Shown piece after piece: positions 1 to 9,292 of a stretch of 64,000 nucleotides of DNA. Source of the stretch: Closterium sp. NIES-65 (lineage: Eukaryota > Streptophyta > Zygnematophyceae > Desmidiales > Closteriaceae); the NCBI GenBank assembly GCA_948144175.1, contig CANXME010002409.1, positions 1,679,001 to 1,743,000 on the forward strand, in the 5' to 3' direction. How positions within the stretch are numbered: position 1 is the stretch's first letter; each line of letters begins with the position of its first letter. The translations under genes and the position numbers were made by a program. A model generated the notes under the pieces. It saw nothing but the letters and a program-made list of their open reading frames with translations. It was not told the origin of the DNA and made no database searches.

Positions 1-177
1 GGTGGGAAGAGAGATGCTAAGGTACGTGCACATGCTTCCATCTTTTCCATCCGCTTTCACCATACCTATACCCTTCCACTCATGCTCTCACAACCATGCA
101 TGTTTACCCATCCTTGTCACGCCCATGCAATGCACATCACACCCACAAATTTCCCATCCTTCCCTGCTCTCACTCAC

Positions 178-3100
178 CCGCATGAATGCCTCGAGCCGTG
201 AGAAACTGACAGCCGCCTCTGCCACTCGCTCTATGCCCGCTGGAAAGAACACACACATCCACAGGCGCGGCAGCTGGGGAAGGGAGGGTGGGGGGATGGG
301 GACGTGGATGGAGAGGGGAAGGAAGATAGCCCGTTGTTGAGACGCCTAAAAAATCCCCCTCCCCCCTTTTTGAAAATCTTAAGAGTGACCCAACGCTTCT
401 GCACGAGAAAGATGAGGTGGAGGGTAATCACTTCTGAGAATTCTCAAAAGTGATTTCAAAAAAGATGAGGTGGAGGGTGTGGATGGCTGCAGGTGCGAGT
501 CAGCAGCTCCCTTCAGGTGACTTTTGAGCCGACTCAAAAGTCTCTTCAAGAAAGATGAGGTGGAGGGTGTGGATGGCTGCAGGTGCGAGTCAGCAGCTCC
601 CTTCAGGTGACTTTTGAGCCGACTCAAAAGTCTCTTCAAGAAAGATGAGGTGGAGGGTGTGGATGGCTGCAGGTGCGAGTCAGCAGCTCCCTTCAGGTGA
701 CTTTTGAGCCGACTCAAAAGTCTCTTCAAGAAAGATGAGGTGGAGGGTGTGGATGGCTGCAGGTGCGAGTCAGCAGCTCCCTTGAGGCCCTGCGAATGGC
801 CACCATCTTTATAGGCGGCCATAAGTTCTGGAAAAATAGGGGGGGATGGGGGCAAGCTGAGCGCACCTGCACGAGGGAGATGACGTAGAAGACCGTGGAG
901 GGCTGCAGGTATCCTCCCTGCAGCGTGTACGTGGCGAAGATGACTAGTGACACCATGGAGGAGGAGGCGAAGTAGGACGCCTCGTTGAACGCCTTGATGT
1001 ATGACGCCAGCTCGATGCTGGGGTGGGGTGAGTAGGAGGTGGGAAGGGTTGGGATGAGGGGGCGTTTGAGTGAGCCTGAAGGGGGCTGAAGCGAAGTCGG
1101 ACGCCTCGTTGCATGCACGGATGGACGATGCCAGCTCGATGCTGGGGTTTTGAAAAGGGGTGCGGTGTGGGGAGGGTGGGAGGAGGGGAAGGAGGATGAG
1201 TGAATGTTTAAGTTGCGACAGATGAGGAGGACGCGAAGTAGGGTGGAAAGGAGGAAGGGGTGCGGGGGGAGGAAGGGGGACGAGGGTGGGAGGCGGGATG
1301 ATGCAAGCTTGATATTGGCGTTGGTGGCCAGGAGTCATCGGTGGTAGAAGGGTGCGTCTTGTTTTTTGAGAGCTCTTTTATTTTTTAGAATTATCCTATT
1401 TTTTAGAATTCTCAAAAAACAGAGGCGACCAGGAGTAATCGGTGGTAGAAGGGTGAGAGGGACGAGGAAGGGAAGGGTGGGGGAGGGGAAGGGTGAGCGC
1501 GACAAGAGGGGGATGAAAAGAGGAGAGGATGTGTAGGGGACGGATGAGGAGAAGGGGGAGGGTAGGGGGAGGGGGAAGTGAGGAGGGGAAGAGGGGGGGG
1601 GGGGGCGAGAGAAGGAGGACGAGGATAACAGGAGGATGAGGACAAGCGTTTCTGTTGTCAGCAGAAATGATTGTAAGGTCGGAAGGATCGCCAACAGAAA
1701 GGCAGCACAGTAATAATCCAGCTACTTAACTCCCTGCCCTCTCCCCGCCCTCTCCCTGCCTGCACACTCTTACTTTCTGCGCTCTTTGTTGCGGATCCTC
1801 TGAATGAAGCTCGTGAAGGGCGCCTCCCAGGCGAACATCTTCACTGCCAGAATGCCAGATAGCACCTGCAGGGAGGGGGAGCAGAGATGAGTGTGGTGTG
1901 AGCGCGGGGATGGGAGTGGGTGTGGGCATGGCAGGGGCAAGAAGGGAGGAGGATGGGAGAGGGGCGGAGTTTAGGTTCTCCCAGGCGAACATCTTCACTG
2001 CCAGAATGCCAGATAGCACCCACCTGCAGAGAGGGGGGCCAAGAAATGGGCATGGGAATGGGCGTGCACGTGCGCATGCACGACAAGCGCGCCAACTGGA
2101 AAGACTTTTGAGTCGACTCAAAAGTCAATGGGTGTGAGCGTGCGCATGCACATGCACGATAAGCATGTCAATTGAGGAGGGGGCACAGCACAGAGACGCC
2201 AGGGTCGAACAGGCATCATGCTTTGCGGGTCTGACACTCGGCTAGGATAGGCGACTGGTTCCTTGGTGGTCGTATGAATGAAGATGTGGAGTGACTAACA
2301 TACTTGCATGCCATGCCACTGCTTGCATCAACTCCGCTCCTCTCCCCCACCCACACCCTTTTTCCCCTACAGAGGACATGCACAGCATTCCCCGCCTCTC
2401 ATCTCCCATTCCCTCGCCTCCCCTCACCTTCAGGACACCTCGCCGGACAGCTTCACCCGTGCATCTGTGAAGTCACTTTGCTGCGCCCTCCCAAACCTTA
2501 CCCCACACACACCACCCCCAATCCTTTCCAAATTCCACCCCACCACCCCCTAGCACAGCACACAAAGCACACACCTCGCCTGTCATCTACCCGGGCTTCT
2601 GTCAACTCTACTGTCCTGCAATGCTGCTTGGCAACTCTTTCAACCCCACCACCCTCAGCACTGCACGCCTCGCGCGCATCTGTCAACTCCACTGTCCTGC
2701 GCCGCTGCTGGCCTGGGAAGACCTGCCCTAACACTCCCATTTCCCCACCCCCACCCCAAACCAACCTCACCCCACCCCACCCCACCACAGCCACCACAAC
2801 ACACCTCGCCTGTCATCTTCACCCGGGCGTCTGTGAACTCCACGGTCCTGCGCCGCTGCTTGGCAAAGAAATGCCCGAACAGAGCCTGAACGGAGGGGGC
2901 AAGTGGCACGATGGGTGAGGGGAGAGGGGTGAGAAGTGAAAGAGAAAACAGGTGATTGGAACGGAACCCAACCTCTGTTGCACCGCTGCTTGGCAAAGAA
3001 GTGCCCAAACAGAGCCTGAACGGAACAGTGAGGGGAGGCAAGGGAGTGGGGAAGAAAAGCGCGAGGAGATGGGTGAGGAGAGGAAAGTGAGAGGTGAGAA

Positions 3101-6100
3101 GGGTGAGGTAGGAAAAGGCTGAGGGGAAGAAAAGCTAAGGGGGAGAGGGGTGGGTGGGGGAGAAGGGAAGGGGGAGAACAGGAGCAAGGAGAGCAGCAAT
3201 GACAGCAGACACATGACTGAAACAGCCTCTCCCCATATCTCCCCCTCCTCCACCCACCCCATCCCCCCAAAACCCTCAGGAAACTCAACCCCCAGCACAT
3301 GCCCACCCAGCATAACATCTCCAACTCGAACCGAAGCCCCGTGCACCAGGATTTAGCACCTAATCACCGCATTCTCACCTGCAGGGGAATGAGGGCGAGG
3401 AGGGCTGCTATGCCAGCAAACGCAGGCTGGGCACCCACTTCGAGAACTATGAGCGCCGTCACCACCACCAGCTCGAGAGGGGCCTGGGGAAGTGGGAATC
3501 AGGGGAGGAAAATGTGAGAAGTGGGGAGGGAGGGAAGGGAGGGAGGTTCGGGTGGACTCAAAACATTTGCATTGCAGGCTGGCTCCCACTAGGAGCACTA
3601 TGAGCGTTGTCACCACTACCAGCTCCAGAGGGGCCTGGGGGGATGGGGATGGGAGAAGGGAGCGCGAGGAGTGGGGTGGGAGGTGGGAAGGAAGGAAAGG
3701 AGCTTCCAAGCAAACGCAGGCTGGGCACCCACTTGGAGGACTATGAGCGCCGTCACCAGTACCAGCTCCAGGGGGACCTGTGGGGATGGGGATGGGATGC
3801 GGTGGGAGTGGCAGCAGCACAATGAGCAAAGCTGCCTTGCCACCAGTGCCAGCTTCCAAGGGAAACCTTTTCCACGATGGGAGGGGAAGCTTTGAGTACA
3901 AGCGAGAAAGAGCAAGTGGAGCAGAAAGAAGAGCAGCCCAAAAGAGGAACACTTATAGCCCAGAGGAACACTTATAGCCCAGAGGAACACTTATAGCCCA
4001 GAGGAACACTTATAGCCCAGAGGAACACTTATAGCCCAGAGGAACACTTATAGCCCAGAGGAACACTTATAGCCCAGAGGAACGAGACGAACATGGGGAG
4101 CTTGTCGAAGCGTCACACGAGAAAGAAGCAAGGGCAACCAGAGAGGCAGCAGCAGCAGCCGCAGGGGAAGGAGGGGAAGGCAGCAGAGAAACACTCACCG
4201 CCCATAGAAACTGGGCGAACATGGGGAGCTCGTCGAAGCGGCGTACGTCATTGGACATGAGTGTGATGCAGTGGCCCGTGGTGATGCGCGTCAGTGCACC
4301 CCCGTTGAGAGATAGCAGCTTGCTGTTGACTGGCAAGGGAGGGGCGTGAGATGGTGAGTGAGATGATGTGTATCAAGTCAGATATATGAGAGTGAGCGTG
4401 AGGGCATGAGGGCAGTGAATAAGAGTGAAAGGTCAAGAGTGCAAGGTCAAGAGTGAAAGGTCAAGGGTGCAAGGTCAAGAGTGAAAGGTCAAGAGTGAAA
4501 GGTCTTCCCTAGGGCCGTGTGAAGAGATTTAAGCCTAGGGCAGGTGAACAGAAATACCGGAACATCCAAGTGGATGCGCGCACACAGCGTGAGGTGCGTC
4601 TATTGGCGTGCTCAATCAACGCATGCATAGCTCAGCTGAGCGTGAGCGACACTTATGACCACTCACCGAGCGTCATGGACGCCCGTCACAGCTTCCACCC
4701 TACAATCTGCATGCAAAAGGTTCCAGATCTTACAGTGGAGCAGCAATAAAATCATTGTGCAACCGCCTTCTATGCAGCACTGCACACCCCAACCCACCCC
4801 CGCCCTTCCCTCAAACCTCTTCACATACGGACAGACACAACAAGCACACTCACTGAGTGTCATGGACTGGACGCGACTCGCAGATTCCACCCTACGATCT
4901 GCGAGAGGTTCCAGATCTGATGGTGCAGCAGCACGAGAAGCCCAGCGCCAGCAGGAAGCTCCATGCGCCACTTACTATGCATGCAGCACAGCCAACCCCA
5001 CCCGCCCTTCCCCCCCACTCACTGAGCGTCATGGAAGCAACTCGCAGGTTCCATCCAACGATCTGCGAGAGGTTCCAGATTTGATGGTGCAGCAGCGCAA
5101 AGCCCAGCGCCAGTAGCCCCATCAGCACCGCCAGCAGGTACCCTCGCCACGCCGGGTCGCTTGTTTCCGAGTCCTGCGCGTCTTGCAAGAAGCGAACCTG
5201 GGGAGATGAGGAGGAGGGAGGAAGGGGAGAGGGGAGGGCAGAAACAATGTTTTTGGGGCATTTCAGAGATACACGCTGAGCAGAGCAGCTCGTCTCGGCT
5301 GTAAGAAACAAACCAGGCGGGCGGGATGAGAAGAGGCCAACCGAATCGATTTCTCTTCTGCCACCATCCTTCACTCTCTCCAGCACTCTTCCCCCTTCCG
5401 CCCACAGCCCACCGTCCCTCCAAACAGGTATGAGCTTATCATTAAGCACAAACGACCCCAATCCTATCACCATCATCACCTCTCCTCGTCCCTCTACTCC
5501 GCTCCCTATCCTCCCTTCCCCATCTCCCCTCACTGTTCTTTTTCCCCCACAGCCCCCAAGCGACCCTCTCACCAATTGGCGCAGCAGGAAGGCAGAGAGG
5601 ATGCGCTGGGCGGACTCCGCCACTATCAGCACCGCTACCAGCGTCAACCGCCACCGGAACGGCCACATAATCACCGCCCAGTACCGCCCCGCCCATCCCC
5701 CTCCCCTTCCTCTTCCCCCTCCCCCGCCCTTTCCTTTCCCCGCGCCCGTTTCTCCCCTCTGCTGCTGCCCGGGGGACGGGTTGCGCTTTGCCCAGAGCGC
5801 GCTGAGCTTCACCCCCAGGTGCTGCGCGGAGAAGGCGGAAGGCAGGGGGTAGAGGTCGCTGGGGCCTAGCACCTGGCGCACGCCTTGCGCCATGAGGGGG
5901 GAGAGCTGGGGGGAAGAGGAGGGAGGGGTGGGGGGGAGAGGAGAAAGGGGGAGGGGGGGGGGGAGAGGCGCGGGGGAGGATGGGAGTGAGTAGAAGGGGA
6001 GTGAGTGAAGGAAAGGGGTTTGGATAGAAGGGATGGCAGAAGATCTAAGGGGACCGATAAGAGGTGGCGGAGAGGAGGAGGAGGAGGAGGAGGAGGAGGA

Positions 6101-7074
6101 GGAGGAGGAGGAGGAGGAGGAGGAGGAGGAGGAGGAGGAGGAGGAGGAGGAGGAGGAGGAGGAGGAGGAAGAGGAGGAGGAGGGGAGGGAGGAGAGGATG
6201 GAGGGATTTGGAGAGGGAGGGACGAGAGGAAGGAGGGAGGAGGGCGTGCAGACCGGTGAATAAACCGTTGGAATTATTGATCGATTAAGAAAAAACAGGG
6301 AAAGAGTGTCTGCGGTCGCGGCTCAGTGGGGTGGGGAGTGCAAGAAAGAGCAGGTCAGAGGAAAGGCTCGGGAAAAAAAGCGGGATGTGTAGGGTTGGAG
6401 AGCGGGAGGGGGAAGGGGAAGGAGGGGAGAGGGGGGGGGAGGGGAGTGGGGGGATGGAGGAGGGGGGTTGGAAGGGGGGATGTTTTGCCGGAAAAGAGGA
6501 GTTGGAGGGGGAGATTATTCATCGAGATTACCCATGAGAAGGTGAGTATGGAGTAGACGCTCAGGGGCGGATCCGCTATCCCCTCTTCCTCCTCGAGCAG
6601 ATCCAGCGCCGCCATGTCTCCCATGTCTCCCCTCATATTAGTACCGCCCGTCGGGCCGCTCATACTATCGCCACGCTCATCATCGTCACTCTTGTTACCA
6701 ACACTCGTGCTATCGCCATTAATAACTCCTGCGTCTGCTCCGTTCGCCAACATCAATTCCCGCGCCTCGATCTCCTCCGCACCCTCTCCGCCACCCGCAA
6801 CCGCCATGCGCGGGGGAGTGGGGGAGCGGACAGGCTCCGCATGGGGATGCTCCGCCAACCCTTGCTCGGATAAGCTTGCCTCGGGTAAATTTGTCTCGGA
6901 TAAATTTATCGCCGGCGGATTCGCCATCGCTGGTGGATTCGACTCCAACGGGTCCGGGTGAAAAGAGCTTGCCTCGAATTCAATGAATTCGGCTTCACCT
7001 GACGACGGCCCTGCATCGGCCAGGCGAAAGGCTGCGGGATAGAGATCTGAAAAGACTACGCAACGATTCACCAC
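178..7074 (-). CDS. ABC transporter C-family (MRP-like), partial, N-terminal and TMD1 exons
   Basis: ABCC proteins are ATP-driven membrane exporters of glutathione conjugates and other organic anions. Exons placed by splice sites, in transcript order: about 7074-6532, 5905-5573, 5197-5023, 4329-4199, 3483-3379, 2885-2805, 1865-1774, 1017-867 and 273-178. Family landmarks read in order: TFSW at the first junction followed by LSPLMAQGV, then ITLMSNDVRRFDELP, APLELVVVTALIVL ending LIPLQ, a KMTGE|VLSGILAVKMFAWE junction (family consensus: IKVLKLYAWE), AFNEASYFA, and ERVAEAAVSFSRLEAFM. All boundaries are GT-AG. The gene leaves the window on the left before nucleotide-binding domain 1, so no Walker motifs are visible. 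The second exon contains a Gly/Arg-rich insert of about 25 residues. The true 5' end is unresolved: the listed end is only the limit of the open frame (a GTG), and an acceptor near 7050 would supply upstream exons. The family assignment is firm; the exact substrate is unknown. Confidence 0.87.
406..783. repeat. 90-bp tandem repeat built from an exon end plus a hairpin
   Basis: The block AAAGATGAGGTGGAGGGTGT recurs at 461, 551, 641 and 731 with an exact 90-bp period, and a truncated copy lies at about 406. On the minus strand the unit resembles the 3' part of ABCC exon 1017-867: LQPSTPSTSS against LQPSTVFYVIS in the exon. The 406 copy even keeps the TCTCGTGCAG exon end. Each junction carries an inverted repeat (GACTTTTGAG / CTCAAAAGTC at 519-542, 609-632 and 699-722; an imperfect one at 431-450). 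The block lies in an intron of the transporter gene. Confidence 0.92.
1086..1147 (-). repeat. Degenerate partial copy of ABCC exon 1017-867
   Basis: The minus-strand translation SIELASSIRACNEASDFAS closely copies the start of the real exon (SIELASYIKAFNEASYFAS), including the CAG acceptor, but diverges after about 60 bp. It lies in the intron upstream of that exon. It is probably a relic of tandem duplication. Confidence 0.8.
1328..1456. repeat. Direct repeat flanking an AT-rich hairpin
   Basis: A segment of about 26 bp (CCAGGAGT, then C or A, then ATCGGTGGTAGAAGGGTG) occurs at about 1328-1354 and again at about 1430-1456. Between the copies lies a 60-bp element at 1361-1420 whose ends are an 11-bp perfect inverted repeat (GTTTTTTGAGA / TCTCAAAAAAC). 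The layout matches that of the 90-bp repeat and of 2070-2177. Confidence 0.85.
1975..2028 (-). repeat. Degenerate partial copy of ABCC exon 1865-1774
   Basis: The minus strand repeats the exon start including its acceptor and the coding core for LSGILAVKMFAWE, then diverges. It lies directly upstream of the real exon, in the intron. Confidence 0.85.
2103..2126. repeat. Perfect 24-bp palindrome at a duplication junction
   Basis: GACTTTTGAGTC followed by GACTCAAAAGTC is a perfect 24-bp palindrome. It is flanked by imperfect direct repeats sharing GTGCGCATGCAC...ACAAGC/ATAAGC (about 2070-2099 and 2140-2177). It has the same core (CTTTTGAG / CTCAAAAG) as the hairpins at 519, 609 and 699. Confidence 0.9.
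2437..3022 (-). repeat. Four degenerate copies of ABCC exon 2885-2805 flanking the real exon
   Basis: Partial copies of the exon encoding ALFGHFFAKQRRRTVEFTDARV lie at about 2437-2490, 2572-2630, 2660-2712 (all downstream in transcript sense) and 2971-3022 (upstream). They keep fragments such as RRRTVELTDA and QALFGHFFAKQR, but carry small indels that break the frame or lose a splice site. Only 2885-2805 has a matching acceptor, open frame and donor. Confidence 0.82.
3572..3865 (-). repeat. Degenerate copies of ABCC exon 3483-3379
   Basis: Copies at about 3572-3638 and 3718-3777 repeat the coding stretch for APLELV.V.ALIVL.VGAQPAF, and a shorter one lies at about 3830-3865. All are upstream of the real exon in the intron and lack its C-terminal half (AALLALIPLQ) and donor. 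Confidence 0.8.
3944..4083. repeat. 19-bp tandem repeat
   Basis: GAGGAACACTTATAGCCCA repeats at 3944, 3963, 3982, 4001, 4020, 4039 and 4058 with exact 19-bp spacing and a truncated eighth copy. It lies in an ABCC intron, next to a short copy (about 4088-4112) of the DELPMF part of exon 4329-4199. Confidence 0.95.
4668..4935 (-). repeat. Two degenerate copies of the 3' part of ABCC exon 5197-5023
   Basis: Segments at about 4859-4935 and 4668-4745 copy the exon end encoding HHQIWNLSQIVGWNLRVASMTL, including the GTGAGTG donor. They have changed or missing codons and no matching acceptor. Use of their donors as alternatives cannot be excluded. Confidence 0.82.
6071..6187. repeat. GGA/TCC microsatellite in an intron
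   Basis: About 37 tandem GGA triplets with few interruptions, in the ABCC intron between 6532 and 5905. On the transcribed strand it is a polypyrimidine run. The open frames it creates (poly-Glu, poly-Arg, poly-Gly) are not genes. Confidence 0.97.
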
Positions 7075-7216
7075 AACGGGTTCACCACAACGGGTTTACC
7101 ACGACGAGTTTACTGCAACGGGTTCACCAGAACGGGTTTACCGCAACGGGTTTACCGCAACGGGTTTACCGCAACGGGTTCACCAGAACGGGTTTACCGC
7201 AACGGGTTTACCGCAG
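7060..7216. repeat. 14-bp tandem repeat upstream of the ABCC coding exon
   Basis: About eleven copies of AACGGGTTTACCGC with variants (TTCACC, CACAAC, AGAACG). It abuts the start of the first placed coding exon, so it lies either in the 5' leader or in an intron. A regulatory role is possible but not shown. Confidence 0.9.
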
Positions 7217-8186
7217 AGGCCACAGAACCAACCGGATTGAATAGCACGAGCACGAATCACGAAGTCAGGCGCTGGTAACCGCGCGAGCTACACGCATCGA
7301 CCACGAGAGATTATCCGCCAGTCATCTCGCACTGAGACGCTCTCAGAAGTGCAATTCAAGTGTTCTTTAGTAGTGAGGCGCGAAAGCATCGCCGTAGTTC
7401 CACCTTCTGGTGATGGAGGCAGTGAGAATATAGAATATGATGATGATCACCTGATACACTGCTGAAATGGTTAACTTGCCCGTGTACACGACAGAAAGAT
7501 TGTCCTTGCAACAGACACACAACTCGCTGAAACTTGCTGAACCCTGCTGAACCGCAATACAATGACGGCAAGCCTCAGCAGATACCCCGGGTGTAAGTAG
7601 ATCGTCACTCACCTTCCAGAGCATTCAGAGGCGGACATGGTAACCCAGGAAAACACCGACTAAAATTGCATGGGTCGGGTGACTAGTACAGTACGCTGAC
7701 CCTCTGTACACAACCCAACAAAGCGGAGCGCCCGACGCAACCAATCAGGCGCGAGAATAATCAGTAGGTGGTGGAGGTGATGGCTTCCGCGCCTTCTCCA
7801 GGTATCTCCCCCAAATTCCTCTCCGCGCACCTGTTCGCGCCCGCGCCGCTGAAACCAACCTCCCGTTGCCAAGAGGAGAAGGGGGAAGGAAACCGCACCA
7901 GCCTTCCTCGCGCGCGGCCCTAGAAGCGTTGAGGGGCTGAAAGCGTGAGGGGTCGTGGGCGAAGAAGTACGCAACACGTGGTTTATGTTGAGAGGTTGCC
8001 GAAACATGCTTGGTGGAAGTTGAGGTTGACGTCAGCCCAGTGGTTTCTTCGAACAATTCGAAGGAACCTTCCCCAACAGATCAGCCAGACACGCCCCACC
8101 AAGCCACGCCCTCGGGTCGTTCGCGCTACAGGCAGCGTAAAGACCTCGACTCTACAAATATCGTGTGTGTGATCTTTTGTTACGGG
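7217..8186. other. Intergenic / 5' region, no confident gene
   Basis: This stretch lies between the ABCC 5' region and the LTR of gypsy A. Apart from the possible ABCC 5' exons noted separately, it has only short open frames on both strands with no recognisable domain. The plus-strand frame ending near 8186 (rich in Ser, Pro and Asp) cannot be assigned. Confidence 0.4.
7367..7645 (-). other. Possible 5' exons of the ABCC gene
   Basis: An ATG followed by a short frame (MSASECSG) reaches a consensus donor, GGTGAGTG, near 7610. A second open stretch ending SAVYQ|GTGATC near 7450 continues into a very hydrophobic translation (VIIIIFYILTASI) that resembles a membrane segment. Either could be 5' coding or leader sequence for the transporter, whose first placed exon needs an upstream partner. 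The phases I tried do not join cleanly, so this is only a candidate. Confidence 0.25.
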
Positions 8187-8503
8187 TGCAATGAATCTAG
8201 GTAGCTAGGATAGCACTAGGTGTAAAACGAGTACAAAATGTGAGCGAAGGCATGATCGAACATTTATTCGCGAAACATGCAAACGGTAACGCGGTGCATG
8301 CGAGCTAGCTAGTGCTATGCTGGCAGCGAGGTTCGGGCTAGTCCCGAAGCGTAGGCCGACACGGCCGGCCCAGCAGTGCGAGGTTTGGTGAAACAGTGCG
8401 CGCGAAGTCAGCGAAGCCCCGTTAGCAGTAACGGGCGAACAACGCCTGCTGCTGTACGCGATGTTGGAGGGCGCGCTAAGGAATGTCGAGAAAATTCCTT
8501 ACA
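8187..8503 (-). repeat. 3' LTR of gypsy A
   Basis: 317 bp, starting TGCAATGAAT and ending TTCCTTACA on the plus strand. It matches 33587-33903 at roughly 91%. A purine-rich tract on the sense strand (about 8504-8545, a long poly-G) directly precedes it, as expected for a polypurine tract. Confidence 0.93.
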
Positions 8504-8545
8504 CTATCCCCCCCCCCCCCTCCCCCCCTCCCCCCCCCCCCTCAA
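8504..8545 (-). other. Polypurine tract of gypsy A
   Basis: An almost pure C run on the plus strand reads as poly-G on the element's sense strand, immediately upstream of the 3' LTR. This is the usual position of the plus-strand primer in LTR retrotransposons. Confidence 0.75.
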
Positions 8546-8558
8546 GAAGCCCCCTCCG

Positions 8559-8944
8559 CTACGCGAGTGCGTATATATCGCGGAAACCTCGGCTCCTCAG
8601 GTACACTTGCAGGGCAGGGTGGTTTTCGATGTTGGCCAGGGGCACCCAGCTATCTTCCGTTAGTGTGCGGTCCTTCCAGCGAACGAGGGATTCAATCCTT
8701 CTTATTTCCGTGGGGTGTCGAATCCGATGGCTCAGGATTTTTTCGGGCTCGATGATCGGCTCCGATGCAGGGCGAGTCATGGATGGCGGGCGGTGACGAG
8801 GCAGTTGGCTTGTGGTTGGGATGTAGGGGCGAAGCAGGCTGACGTGGAATGAAGGGCTGATGTACCAGTCTGTCGACAACAATAAATGTGCTGTCACTAG
8901 GGTAATCATGTGGCTGATTTGGAATGGTCCACAGTAACGCGGTC
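8559..8944 (-). pseudogene. Gypsy A pol C-terminus (integrase end, chromodomain-like)
   Basis: Reads PRYCGPFQI near its start, the GPY/F-type module of Ty3/gypsy integrases, then FHVSLLRPY, then a chromodomain-like region (EPEKILSHRI...LVRWKD...DSWVP). The frame ends in TAG at 8559. Its upstream half lies beyond copia-1: removing copia-1 and one copy of the duplicated GTAATT joins PVVPK to LRPRYCGPF in frame. In related elements this tail guides integration to particular chromatin. Confidence 0.88.
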
Positions 8945-8951
8945 GTAATTA

Positions 8952-9078
8952 TGTGAATGAACGAGAATGAATGCACTATGAAAGAGTTGGGTACAAGTAC
9001 TAACCCTAATTGGGTTGTACCCCATATAGGCTACCCCACTACAGCCTACACAAAAGCATAAGCTCTAATGTTCTGACA
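8952..9078 (-). repeat. 3' LTR of copia-1
   Basis: 127 bp, TGTGAATGAA...TTCTGACA on the plus strand, matching 15779-15905. It shares the LTR core (TATAGGCTA followed by CCCACTAC/GTAGCCT) with the other copia LTRs in the window. Confidence 0.94.
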
Positions 9079-9292
9079 CACCCCCATAGGCAAAGTGGGG
9101 GAGTACAAAGGGTCACAAGACCAGTCAAGCAAAGTAAAACAAAGCAAGCTCAGGGTGGATCACAAAGTCACCACACATTCCGAGCACAAGGTCAAGGCCA
9201 CAAGGCCAGTTCACATGCAGGAGTACATATATATATAAAAGGCTAGACAAGCAAGAGCAGGTGTATATATATATGTAACAGTACAAGCAAGG

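Noticed and set aside
461..783. CRISPR-like regular repeat
   Set aside because: The repeats are contiguous 90-bp tandem units without unique spacers, in a eukaryotic intron.
379..1338. Long minus-strand frame of 319 codons
   Set aside because: It runs through exon, intron and the 90-bp repeat. Only 1017-867 matches the ABCC family and has splice sites.
6005..6288. Plus-strand frames with poly-Glu, poly-Arg or poly-Gly
   Set aside because: All are translations of the GGA microsatellite in an ABCC intron in three frames.
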